Positions 1-5,974 of a DNA stretch of 13,892 bases are shown here, piece after piece (the first letter of the stretch is position 1; the number at the start of each line of letters is the position of its first letter). A program made the position numbers and the translations under genes. The DNA is taken from contig CARJCM010000036.1 of the NCBI GenBank assembly GCA_948999435.1, positions 1-13,892 of the forward strand, given 5' to 3'. Under the pieces are notes generated by a model that worked only from the letters and a program-made list of their open reading frames with translations, did not search any database and was not told the DNA's origin. This DNA comes from an uncultured Bacilli bacterium (lineage in GTDB: Bacteria > Bacillota_I > Bacilli_A > RF39 > UBA660).

Positions 1-930
1 CAAAGAACAAGATGCTATTTATATTTTGATAAAAAAGAACCAACAGGAAGTGAAACAATACTTGATAATATAACAGTTAATAGTGGAACACCAAATTTTA
101 GTCAAGTAGCAACAACAGATGAAGGCGTATATAAAGTAAGTGATGGAATGTATGGCGGGTATTCATACTATTGGCGAGGAGCAGTAACAAACAATTATGT
201 AAAGTTTGGAGGATTCTGTTGGAGAATCATAAGAATCAATGGCGATGGAAGTATGCGTATAATCTATGATGGAACAACATGCCATGCAAATGGAAAAAGC
301 ACAATAGATAGTATAGCAGTAGCTAGTACAACATATAATACAAGTTATAATCAATCAAACTATGTAGGTTGGACATATGAAGGAACAAGTCAAAGAACAC
401 TAAGTGGAACAGCAAGTAATGCGAAAACACAATTAGAGAGTTGGTATAATAGTAATATAGGAAATAATAGTGCGTATACAGCAAAGATAGCAAACGGAAG
501 ATTCTGTAATGATAGAAATGTAGCATCAGGATATACATGGTCAATAAAACCAGTCAATCACTTTTACTATGCAAGTTATGACAGAAGTGGTTCAAAAAGC
601 GCATCAAGTGTAACACCAACATTGTCATGTCCAACAGGAGATGTATATACATTAAAGATAGGAGCAATAACAATGGATGAAGTAGTAATGGCAGGTGGGA
701 AATGGAATACAGCAAATAGCACATACTACCTATACAATGGTAATCACTACTGGACTATGTCTCCATATATCTATCCAGACGCTGCTGTATTCGCTGTTAA
801 TTCTGATGCCAGCCTTGATTATTGGCGTGTAAACCATGCTTGGGGTTTACGACCAGTAATAAATCTTCGCTCTGATGTAACATTTAGTAGTGGAAATGGC
901 ACCCAATCTAATCCATATATTGTGCAATAA
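1..930 (+). CDS. C-terminal part of a repeat-family surface protein with a variable-looking C-terminal cassette (5' truncated)
   Basis: The frame is open from base 1, so the true start lies outside the window; 309 codons are visible and it ends at TAA. The first in-frame ATG (148) has no Shine-Dalgarno and sits mid-domain, so it is not the start. Visible residues include FGGFCWRIIRINGDGS (about 70-85), five scattered cysteines, and a C-terminal module running from YWTMSP through GLRPVINL (about 250-290) to a GNGTQSNPYIV tail. I recognise this layout from large families of secreted or surface proteins in gut Bacilli, with a C-terminus reminiscent of C-type-lectin or FGE-like folds. Function is unknown; display or adhesion is inference. 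Residues 251-292 are encoded by DNA unlike the rest of the gene (see 751-876). No LPxTG motif or C-terminal membrane anchor is visible. A terminator follows, so this is the last gene of its transcript. Confidence 0.8.
   Translation, partial: QRTRCYLYFDKKEPTGSETILDNITVNSGTPNFSQVATTDEGVYKVSDGMYGGYSYYWRGAVTNNYVKFGGFCWRIIRINGDGSMRIIYDGTTCHANGKSTIDSIAVASTTYNTSYNQSNYVGWTYEGTSQRTLSGTASNAKTQLESWYNSNIGNNSAYTAKIANGRFCNDRNVASGYTWSIKPVNHFYYASYDRSGSKSASSVTPTLSCPTGDVYTLKIGAITMDEVVMAGGKWNTANSTYYLYNGNHYWTMSPYIYPDAAVFAVNSDASLDYWRVNHAWGLRPVINLRSDVTFSSGNGTQSNPYIVQ
751..876 (+). other. Composition-shifted cassette, candidate variable region
   Basis: By hand count this stretch is about 43% G+C and 22% A, against about 33% G+C and 44% A for an equal-length stretch of the same gene (421-546). 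Codon choice switches too: Ala becomes GCT/GCC, Arg CGT/CGA/CGC, Ser TCT/AGC and Leu CTT, where upstream the gene uses GCA, AGA, AGT and TTA/CTA. The encoded pattern alternates fixed-looking residues (SP, VF, V, L, V, GLRPVINL) with runs of diverse ones (YIYPD, DAS, DYWR, NHAW). That fits a DGR variable region or a gene-conversion cassette. No reverse transcriptase or template repeat lies in the window, so the mechanism is unproven. Confidence 0.4.
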
Positions 931-955
931 TATGTTGTTGTTAAATAATTTAATT

Positions 956-984
956 CTAAGAGGATAAAATCTCTTAGTTTTTTT
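956..984 (+). terminator. Intrinsic terminator after the surface protein gene
   Basis: A perfect 7-bp stem CTAAGAG/CTCTTAG with an 8-nt loop is followed by seven T. It lies 26 nt after the stop at 930 and separates this gene from the clpB promoter. Confidence 0.85.
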
Positions 985-1029
985 GTATAAATATAGTTAA
1001 TACATAAATAATAATAAAAAATACATTAA

Positions 1030-1056
1030 TTAGCACTCTGTATTGACAAGTGCTAA
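1030..1056 (+). promoter_or_regulatory. CIRCE element (HrcA operator)
   Basis: TTAGCACTC, nine bases, then AAGTGCTAA. This matches the CIRCE consensus TTAGCACTC-N9-GAGTGCTAA with one mismatch (first base of the right arm), and the dyad extends by two more pairs (AA/TT). CIRCE is the binding site of the heat-shock repressor HrcA. Its right half overlaps the clpB -35 box, so bound HrcA would block RNA polymerase directly. hrcA itself is not in the window. Confidence 0.95.
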
Positions 1057-1071
1057 TTATCGAGTTATAAT
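1043..1071 (+). promoter_or_regulatory. Consensus sigma-A promoter of clpB
   Basis: TTGACA (1043-1048), a 17-bp spacer, then TATAAT (1066-1071): both hexamers are perfect at optimal spacing. The expected start is near 1078, giving a leader of about 18 nt. The -35 lies inside the CIRCE operator, which implies a very strong promoter held down by repression. Confidence 0.93.
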
Positions 1072-1095
1072 CATACATTAGAAAGGGTGATTAAT

Positions 1096-3195
1096 ATGTA
1101 TAGAGATAATAATGAACAAGAAAATGTATTAGAAAAATACGGAAGAGATATAACTGAATCCGTAAAAAATAATAAAATAGATCCTGTTATAGGAAGAGAT
1201 GAAGAGATAAGGAGCATAATAAGAATATTATCTCGAAAAACTAAAAATAATCCAGTTTTAATTGGTGAACCAGGTGTTGGTAAAACAGCAATAGTAGAAG
1301 GTTTAGCAATACGTATTGTAAAAGGAGATGTACCAAGTACTTTAAAAAATAAAAAAGTATGGTCACTAGATTTAGGGGCATTAATCGCAGGCGCTAAATA
1401 TCAAGGAGAATTTGAAGAAAGATTAAAAAAGGTATTAAAAGAAATAAGTGATTCTAATGGGGATATAATCTTATTTATAGATGAAATTCACATGATTGTT
1501 GGCGCTGGTGCATCAGGTGGAATGGATGCAGGGAACTTACTTAAACCAATGCTCGCTAGAGGAGAAATAAGACTTATTGGTGCTACCACATTAAATGAGT
1601 ATCGAAAATACATTGAAAAAGATGGCGCATTAGAAAGACGTTTACAAAAAATTCAAGTCGGAGCCCCTAGTGTTGAAGATACAATAACAATATTAAGAGG
1701 TATCAAAGATAGATTCGAGTTATTCCATAGTGTAAATATTAAAGATAATGCTCTTATCGCTGCAGCTACTTTATCTGATAGATATATAACAGATAGATTT
1801 TTACCAGATAAAGCTATAGATTTAGTGGATGAAGCATGTGCTACTATAAAAATGCAAATGGCAAGTGTCCCAACAGAATTAGATACTTTAACAAGAAAAA
1901 TAATGAGTTTAGAAATTGAGTTAGAGGCTATCAAGAAAGAAAAAGATGAGATATCTAAGAAAAGAAAAGAAGACTTAGAAATTGAAATAAGAAGACTTAA
2001 AGATGATGAGGCCATAATGCGTTCTAAATGGGAAGAAGAAAAAAATCTTAATGATGAAATAAATAAGAAAAAAGAAGAATTAGAAACAGCACGTTTCAAG
2101 TTAGAGACAGCAGAGAACGATTATGATTTAGAAAATGCGGCTAGACTCCGTCATGGAGAGATACCAAAACTTGAAAGTGAACTAGAAAGTTTAAGAAGCA
2201 AGATAGACACTGAAATGTTAAGTGATACAGTAGATTCAGAAGATATAGCTAAGATTATAGCCAAATGGACTAATATACCTATTGATAAATTAGTAAGTGG
2301 TGAAAAAGAGAAGTTATTAAATTTAAAAGATAATTTAAAGAAAAAAGTTATTGGTCAAGAAAACGCAATAAATGCTGTTAGTGATGCTATTATAAGAGCT
2401 AGAAGTGGTATAAAAGACCCAAATAAGCCAATTGGTTCGTTTATCTTTATGGGACCAACTGGTGTAGGTAAAACAGAACTTGCTAAAGCTTTAGCTTATG
2501 AATTATTTGATGATGAAAGACATATGATAAGAATTGATTGTTCTGAATATATGGAAGCCTTTAATGTATCTCGTCTTTTAGGTGCTCCTCCTGGATATGT
2601 TGGCTATGATGAAGGTGGGGAACTAACTGAAGCAGTAAGAAGAAATCCATATAGTATTGTTTTATTTGATGAAATAGAAAAAGCTCATCCTGATATATTT
2701 AATATTTTACTTCAAATATTAGATGATGGACGTATAACAGATTCTACAGGTAAACTAATAGATTTTAAAAACACTATAATCATTATGACATCTAATTTAG
2801 GAAGTGAACACATATTAGAAGAAACAAGTGATAGTAATAGTAAAGCCATGGATGTTTTAAAAAGAACATTTAGACCAGAATTTATTAATCGTATAGATGA
2901 AATAGTTATCTTTAATTCTTTAGGCAAAGCAGTAGTATACAATATATTAGACAAAATAATTAAAGAAACAGAAAATAGACTAAAAAACATTAATTTAAGT
3001 TTAGAATTAACAGATAATGCTAAAAAGTTAATTATAGAAAATTCGTATGAAGCTAGTTATGGAGCTAGACCTATCAAAAGATATGTTACTCATAATATTG
3101 AATCTTTAATCGCCGATAAAATAATTAGAGATGAAATAAAGCCTAATACAAAACTTATTATAGACGCTCTAAATGATGAATTAATTATAAAATAA
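1096..3195 (+). CDS. clpB: ClpB-type AAA+ disaggregase lacking the N-terminal domain
   Basis: Hsp100 ATPase that, in its family, threads aggregated proteins through a hexameric pore with DnaK. Start chosen at ATG 1096, 8 nt after AGAAAGGG; the in-frame GTG at 1087 overlaps that Shine-Dalgarno. This gives 699 aa. AAA1 has Walker A GEPGVGKT (57-64), pore loop KYQGE (about 101-105) and Walker B ILFIDEIH (125-132). A charged coiled coil of about 110 residues (260-372) ending in YDLENAARLRHGEIP is the ClpB-type middle domain. AAA2 has Walker A GPTGVGKT (453-460), pore loop PPGYVGY, Walker B LFDE (D525, E526), sensor-1 TSN and sensor-2 GAR. The long M-domain and absence of a ClpP-docking IGF-like loop before FRPEFINR argue for ClpB over ClpC/ClpE. 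The usual N-domain of about 140 residues is missing, as I recall for mycoplasma ClpB. Regulated by CIRCE. Confidence 0.93.
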   Translation: MYRDNNEQENVLEKYGRDITESVKNNKIDPVIGRDEEIRSIIRILSRKTKNNPVLIGEPGVGKTAIVEGLAIRIVKGDVPSTLKNKKVWSLDLGALIAGAKYQGEFEERLKKVLKEISDSNGDIILFIDEIHMIVGAGASGGMDAGNLLKPMLARGEIRLIGATTLNEYRKYIEKDGALERRLQKIQVGAPSVEDTITILRGIKDRFELFHSVNIKDNALIAAATLSDRYITDRFLPDKAIDLVDEACATIKMQMASVPTELDTLTRKIMSLEIELEAIKKEKDEISKKRKEDLEIEIRRLKDDEAIMRSKWEEEKNLNDEINKKKEELETARFKLETAENDYDLENAARLRHGEIPKLESELESLRSKIDTEMLSDTVDSEDIAKIIAKWTNIPIDKLVSGEKEKLLNLKDNLKKKVIGQENAINAVSDAIIRARSGIKDPNKPIGSFIFMGPTGVGKTELAKALAYELFDDERHMIRIDCSEYMEAFNVSRLLGAPPGYVGYDEGGELTEAVRRNPYSIVLFDEIEKAHPDIFNILLQILDDGRITDSTGKLIDFKNTIIIMTSNLGSEHILEETSDSNSKAMDVLKRTFRPEFINRIDEIVIFNSLGKAVVYNILDKIIKETENRLKNINLSLELTDNAKKLIIENSYEASYGARPIKRYVTHNIESLIADKIIRDEIKPNTKLIIDALNDELIIK

Positions 3196-3211
3196 CCAAG
3201 TATTCATAAAA

Positions 3212-3240
3212 TTGACTTATTAAACCAAATATGTTACAAT
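3212..3240 (+). promoter_or_regulatory. Sigma-A promoter upstream of the metallopeptidase-like gene
   Basis: TTGACT (3212-3217), a 17-bp spacer, then TACAAT (3235-3240). Initiation is expected near 3247. A terminator-like hairpin follows about 20-45 nt later, before the next start codon, so many transcripts may stop early. Confidence 0.7.
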
Positions 3241-3265
3241 CATAGTCACCTAATGAAATGAATTT

Positions 3266-3294
3266 AAAAAGACCTTTAAATTAGGCCTTTTTTT
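3266..3294 (+). terminator. Intrinsic terminator in the leader (clpB terminator and/or attenuator)
   Basis: AAAAAG and CC (3266-3274) pair with GG and CTTTTT (3284-3292) around one A-C mismatch and a 9-nt loop, with a T-run at 3288-3294. An alternative perfect 8-bp stem, AATTTAAA (3261-3268) with TTTAAATT (3275-3282), competes for the same bases. It is the only terminator-like structure after clpB, but it lies downstream of the promoter at 3212-3240. Confidence 0.7.
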
Positions 3295-3312
3295 ATTAGA
3301 AGGGGTATAAAA

Positions 3313-4167
3313 ATGAATGAAATAATTAAATATCGGTTAATATCTTTAATTTATGACTATGTAAAAAATAACAGAGTTTTAGATCAAAATTTCATTAATA
3401 GCATATTAGATGTAGTTATTAACGAATTAGGATTAAATGATTACGTAATAGATAGTGAAATAATAAATGTACAAGGAAAAAGTAGAAAAAGATATTTAAT
3501 GGCAAATTATGACTTTTATAGTAGAGTAATTGGAGTTAATTTACAAGTAGCAATAGAAAGACTTAAAGAAGAAGCAAGAAAGCTTAGACTTTCATATATT
3601 GAAACTTCATATTTTATTGCTAAAGAGTTAGCAGAAGCAATTTTACACGAGTTAGAGCATGCCCATCAAGTTAAGGAATATGATAGAGATGGTAATAATC
3701 TTGAAAGTTTAATTATAAAAGGAGCTTTTGACCATAAAACTATAATTAGAAAAGATTTATTATTTTTCTTAATGAATGGATATTCTGAAAAAGAATTATT
3801 AACAAGATATAAAATAATTAAACGAGGTATAAAATATTATAAATATAATCCACTTGAAAGACTTGCTGATTATCACGCTTTAAATTATATAAAAGAGATA
3901 TTAAAAGAGTTAAATGTAGGGGATAGAGTAATGCTCCACACATATTATGAAGAGTATAAAAATTATATTAGAGGTTATGAATTACAAAAAGAGCCTACAA
4001 AATTCTTTTTAGCTAAAGTAGGAGGATTAAAAGATTGGTCTGAAATAGAAAGATTATCAAAGAATTGTGATTTAAAGACTAGATTATCACTAGGATTATC
4101 TATAACTAAAGATGAATATCAAGAATTAGAAAATAGAACTAGAAGACTACGTAGAGGATTAAAATAA
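3313..4167 (+). CDS. HExxH zincin-like putative metallopeptidase
   Basis: 284 aa, preceded by AGAAGGGG seven nt before ATG. No signal peptide or membrane segment is visible, so it is probably cytosolic. The helix around 102-120 carries HELEH (112-116), the HExxH zinc-binding signature: H112 and H116 as ligands, E113 as catalytic base. A later NPLERLADYHA segment (179-189) offers E182 as third ligand, the usual arrangement in zincins with a downstream glutamate helix. The C-terminus is basic (RTRRLRRGLK). I do not recognise a characterised family; substrate and cleavage activity are unknown. The next gene has its own promoter, so this need not be cotranscribed with it. A non-proteolytic metal-binding role cannot be excluded. 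Confidence 0.65.
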   Translation: MNEIIKYRLISLIYDYVKNNRVLDQNFINSILDVVINELGLNDYVIDSEIINVQGKSRKRYLMANYDFYSRVIGVNLQVAIERLKEEARKLRLSYIETSYFIAKELAEAILHELEHAHQVKEYDRDGNNLESLIIKGAFDHKTIIRKDLLFFLMNGYSEKELLTRYKIIKRGIKYYKYNPLERLADYHALNYIKEILKELNVGDRVMLHTYYEEYKNYIRGYELQKEPTKFFLAKVGGLKDWSEIERLSKNCDLKTRLSLGLSITKDEYQELENRTRRLRRGLK

Positions 4168-4177
4168 GCATTTATCC

Positions 4178-4206
4178 TTTACAAAAAGCGTATTATTTAA
4201 TATAAT
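4178..4206 (+). promoter_or_regulatory. Sigma-A promoter of the HD-domain gene
   Basis: TTTACA (4178-4183), a 17-bp spacer, then a perfect TATAAT (4201-4206). It sits in the 74-bp gap after the metallopeptidase-like gene, with a leader of about 29 nt to ATG 4242. Confidence 0.8.
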
Positions 4207-4241
4207 GTCTATAGTCGTATATTAAAGAGGTGTTTGATTAA

Positions 4242-4787
4242 ATGACTAAAAAAACAAATATTGAGTTTGAAAATTTAGTTAGTGATATATTAAAAGATGA
4301 GCAATTTTTAAAAACAAAACATGATTTACATCACGGAACAAGTAAATATGAGCATTCAATAAGAGTAGCTAAATTAAGTTATAATTTAAGTAAAATATTT
4401 AAAGCCGATAAAAAAGTTACTGCAAGGGCAGGGTTACTTCACGATTTCTTTTTTGGAACAAGAAAAGAAAAACCAGAAAATTCTTATTTAAGACATCCTG
4501 TAACCGCAAGTATAAATGCCAAAAAATATTTTAATGTAAGTGAGCTAGAGAGTGAAGCTATAAAAACTCATATGTTTCACCAAGTACTATTAAAGAAAAT
4601 TTTTCCGTTTATTAATCATAAAGAAAAAGCAAGTATTAAAGAGTTTAAACCGAAATCCAAAGAAGGATGGATAATATGTGCTTCTGATATGATAGTATCG
4701 ATAATGGAATGTGAAAGATTTCAATTTAGCTATGTAGCAAATGTCGCATTATTATTAGTATTTAATATAATAATGTTTAAAAATTAG
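4242..4787 (+). CDS. HD-domain metal-dependent phosphohydrolase
   Basis: 181 aa; AAAGAGGTG lies 9 nt before ATG. The HD fold is shown by H38 (KYEHS), the tandem HD at 67-68 (GLLHDFF), H85 (LRHP), H110 (KTHMFH) and D149 (ASDM), the order of metal ligands in HD-superfamily hydrolases. These proteins hydrolyse phosphate esters, often nucleotides; the substrate cannot be read here. No second catalytic domain (RelA, GGDEF, CCA) is fused to it. The last 20 residues are hydrophobic (VALLLVFNIIMF) and could pack on the core or touch the membrane. It ends one base before a terminator and is convergent with uppP. Confidence 0.8.
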   Translation: MTKKTNIEFENLVSDILKDEQFLKTKHDLHHGTSKYEHSIRVAKLSYNLSKIFKADKKVTARAGLLHDFFFGTRKEKPENSYLRHPVTASINAKKYFNVSELESEAIKTHMFHQVLLKKIFPFINHKEKASIKEFKPKSKEGWIICASDMIVSIMECERFQFSYVANVALLLVFNIIMFKN

Positions 4788-4812
4788 TAAGTTCATAGAA
4801 CTTATTTTTTTT
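4788..4812 (+). terminator. Intrinsic terminator of the HD-domain gene
   Basis: A perfect 7-bp stem TAAGTTC/GAACTTA with a 3-nt loop is followed by eight T (4805-4812). It begins at the base after the TAG stop. Confidence 0.88.
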
Positions 4813-4832
4813 AATCTTGAGAAGTAATATAG

Positions 4833-4859
4833 AAAAAGAAAAAATCTCCTAAGAGATTT
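4833..4859 (-). terminator. Intrinsic terminator of uppP
   Basis: A perfect 7-bp stem AAATCTC (4842-4848) with GAGATTT (4853-4859) and a 4-nt loop; read on the minus strand it runs into a T-rich tail (complement of 4833-4844). The stem includes two bases of the uppP stop codon. It forms a convergent pair with the terminator at 4788-4812. Confidence 0.8.
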
Positions 4860-5670
4860 ATCTAAAATAAATAAATATAAATATTGCTAAGCATATACAG
4901 TAAATAGAGAACTTCCAAAGTTTACCTTTTTTTACTAATTCGCTAAGCCAGTTATAAGTAAAGTAGGTAACAACTAAAGAAGCAATCATTCCACTCAAAT
5001 AAGGAATTGCGAGACTTGCTAGATTACCAGCTTCAATTAAATCACTAACACCTAATAACATTGTTGCAACACTAATAGGGAAATATAAAATAAAAGTATA
5101 TTTTAAAGCAGTTTTACGAGATAATCCACAAATAAGACAAGCTACTAAGACAGTACCACTTCTACTTATTCCTGGCATAATAGTAATCACTTGAATAAGA
5201 CCAATAACTATCGCATCTTTTAGTGTTATATCTTTATCTTCTTTAGTACCATTTTTATTTCTAATCAAGAATAGCATTAATGCTGTAAGTAAAAAAGTAA
5301 AGCCTAGAAACTTAATATTTTGGAGTTTATCTTCAACAACATCTTTAAGAAGAAAACCGAGGATTCCAACTGGAATAGTAGAAATAATTAAATATATACA
5401 ATATCTAAATTTATCTTTAGTAAATTTTCTTTTTTCCTTATTAAAAATAAAACTAAAGAAAGCAGTAACTAAATCTATAATTTCCTTTCTAAAAATAAAT
5501 AGGATAGCTAGGAAAGAACCAAAATTAGCTATTATTTCAAAATTAAGGTCGTGAAACATATTCGTATTAAAAATATTTTTAAATAAGAAAATATGTCCAC
5601 TAGAACTTATTGGTAGTGGTTCAGTAAAACCTTGTAAGATACCCAAAACAATATAAATTAAATAATCCAT
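4858..5670 (-). CDS. uppP: Undecaprenyl-diphosphatase UppP/BacA
   Basis: Integral membrane enzyme removing a phosphate from undecaprenyl diphosphate, recycling the lipid carrier for peptidoglycan and other wall polymers; it can confer bacitracin resistance. From ATG 5670 it is 270 aa, the family's normal length. Signatures are QGFTEPLPISSSGH (13-26, with E17 and H26) and PGISRSGT (166-173, with R170), the two re-entrant active-site motifs. Several hydrophobic segments span the rest. The frame is open up to an ATG at 5739, but that adds 23 unconserved residues, lacks a Shine-Dalgarno and overlaps the divergent gene's start. ATG 5670 has GGTG six nt upstream and starts at the family's usual MDYL-like N-terminus. 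Its presence suggests a walled cell rather than a true mycoplasma. Confidence 0.95.
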   Translation of the reverse strand: MDYLIYIVLGILQGFTEPLPISSSGHIFLFKNIFNTNMFHDLNFEIIANFGSFLAILFIFRKEIIDLVTAFFSFIFNKEKRKFTKDKFRYCIYLIISTIPVGILGFLLKDVVEDKLQNIKFLGFTFLLTALMLFLIRNKNGTKEDKDITLKDAIVIGLIQVITIMPGISRSGTVLVACLICGLSRKTALKYTFILYFPISVATMLLGVSDLIEAGNLASLAIPYLSGMIASLVVTYFTYNWLSELVKKGKLWKFSIYCICLAIFIFIYFR

Positions 5671-5688
5671 TATTATCACCATAATAAT
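5669..5688 (-). promoter_or_regulatory. Hairpin presenting the uppP Shine-Dalgarno in its loop
   Basis: On the minus strand ATTATTAT and ATAATAAT form a perfect 8-bp stem around the 4-nt loop GGTG, which is the Shine-Dalgarno. The 3' arm includes the first two bases of the ATG. The pairing is A-T only, hence weak, and may be chance in AT-rich DNA. Confidence 0.3.
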
Positions 5689-5690
5689 TA

Positions 5691-5696
5691 TATAAT
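5691..5696 (+). promoter_or_regulatory. Candidate -10 box for the small membrane protein gene
   Basis: TATAAT at 5691-5696 would start transcription near 5703, leaving a leader of about 35 nt with AAGGGGAGG before ATG 5738. No convincing -35 lies 16-18 bp upstream. It is half of the palindrome ATTATATAAT (5687-5696), so a TATAAT also reads toward uppP at 5692-5687. Confidence 0.35.
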
Positions 5697-5737
5697 ATTT
5701 TTTAAAAATAAGAAATAAAATAATAAGGGGAGGCCTC

Positions 5738-5974
5738 ATGTTTAAACTTTTATTTTACTTTTTAGGCATATTTTTAATAAGTATTGGCATTTTCTTTACA
5801 ATAATATATTTAAATTTATTAACAATAGGGTATAGTTTTTTTGAATTTGTTAACTTTATAATTAGAAGTCCTATTTTTTGGTGTATCATAATTGGCATAA
5901 TATTTATAATATTATCATTAGAAAGGTGGATAAGAAATGAATTATTATTACGACATAATTTTAAATTGGAATGA
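5738..5974 (+). CDS. Small two-span membrane protein of unknown function
   Basis: 78 aa with a strong Shine-Dalgarno (AAGGGGAGG, 5725-5733). Two hydrophobic segments, about 4-29 and 45-61 (PIFWCIIIGIIFIILSL), are joined by a short loop containing one arginine, with a basic C-terminal tail (ERWIRNELLLRHNFKLE). It ends at TGA, which shows TGA is a stop in this organism. It overlaps the next gene by 38 bp, so the two are probably translationally coupled. No function can be assigned. The good ribosome site, positive-inside tail and tight coupling argue that it is real and not spurious. Confidence 0.7.
   Translation: MFKLLFYFLGIFLISIGIFFTIIYLNLLTIGYSFFEFVNFIIRSPIFWCIIIGIIFIILSLERWIRNELLLRHNFKLE

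Noticed and set aside
163..544. Open frames on the minus strand opposite the surface protein gene
   Set aside because: Low-complexity products rich in Tyr, Ile, Ser and Cys, as expected opposite A-rich codons; no ribosome site.
956..977. Hairpin after the surface gene as a DGR homing cruciform
   Set aside because: The 8-nt loop and the directly following T-run fit an ordinary intrinsic terminator better.
1087..1095. GTG start for clpB at 1087
   Set aside because: This GTG is within or next to the AGAAAGGG ribosome site; ATG 1096 is correctly spaced from it. The same reasoning rejects GTG 6611 for miaB.
1653..2099. Long open frame on the minus strand inside clpB (148 codons)
   Set aside because: It lies entirely opposite the coiled-coil-coding part of clpB; its Ser/Leu/Ile-rich product mirrors the Lys/Glu-rich sense strand, and it has no ribosome site or recognisable motif.
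5671..5739. Longer uppP start at ATG 5739
   Set aside because: Adds 23 unconserved residues, has no Shine-Dalgarno and overlaps the divergent start; ATG 5670 has GGTG upstream and gives the normal family length.
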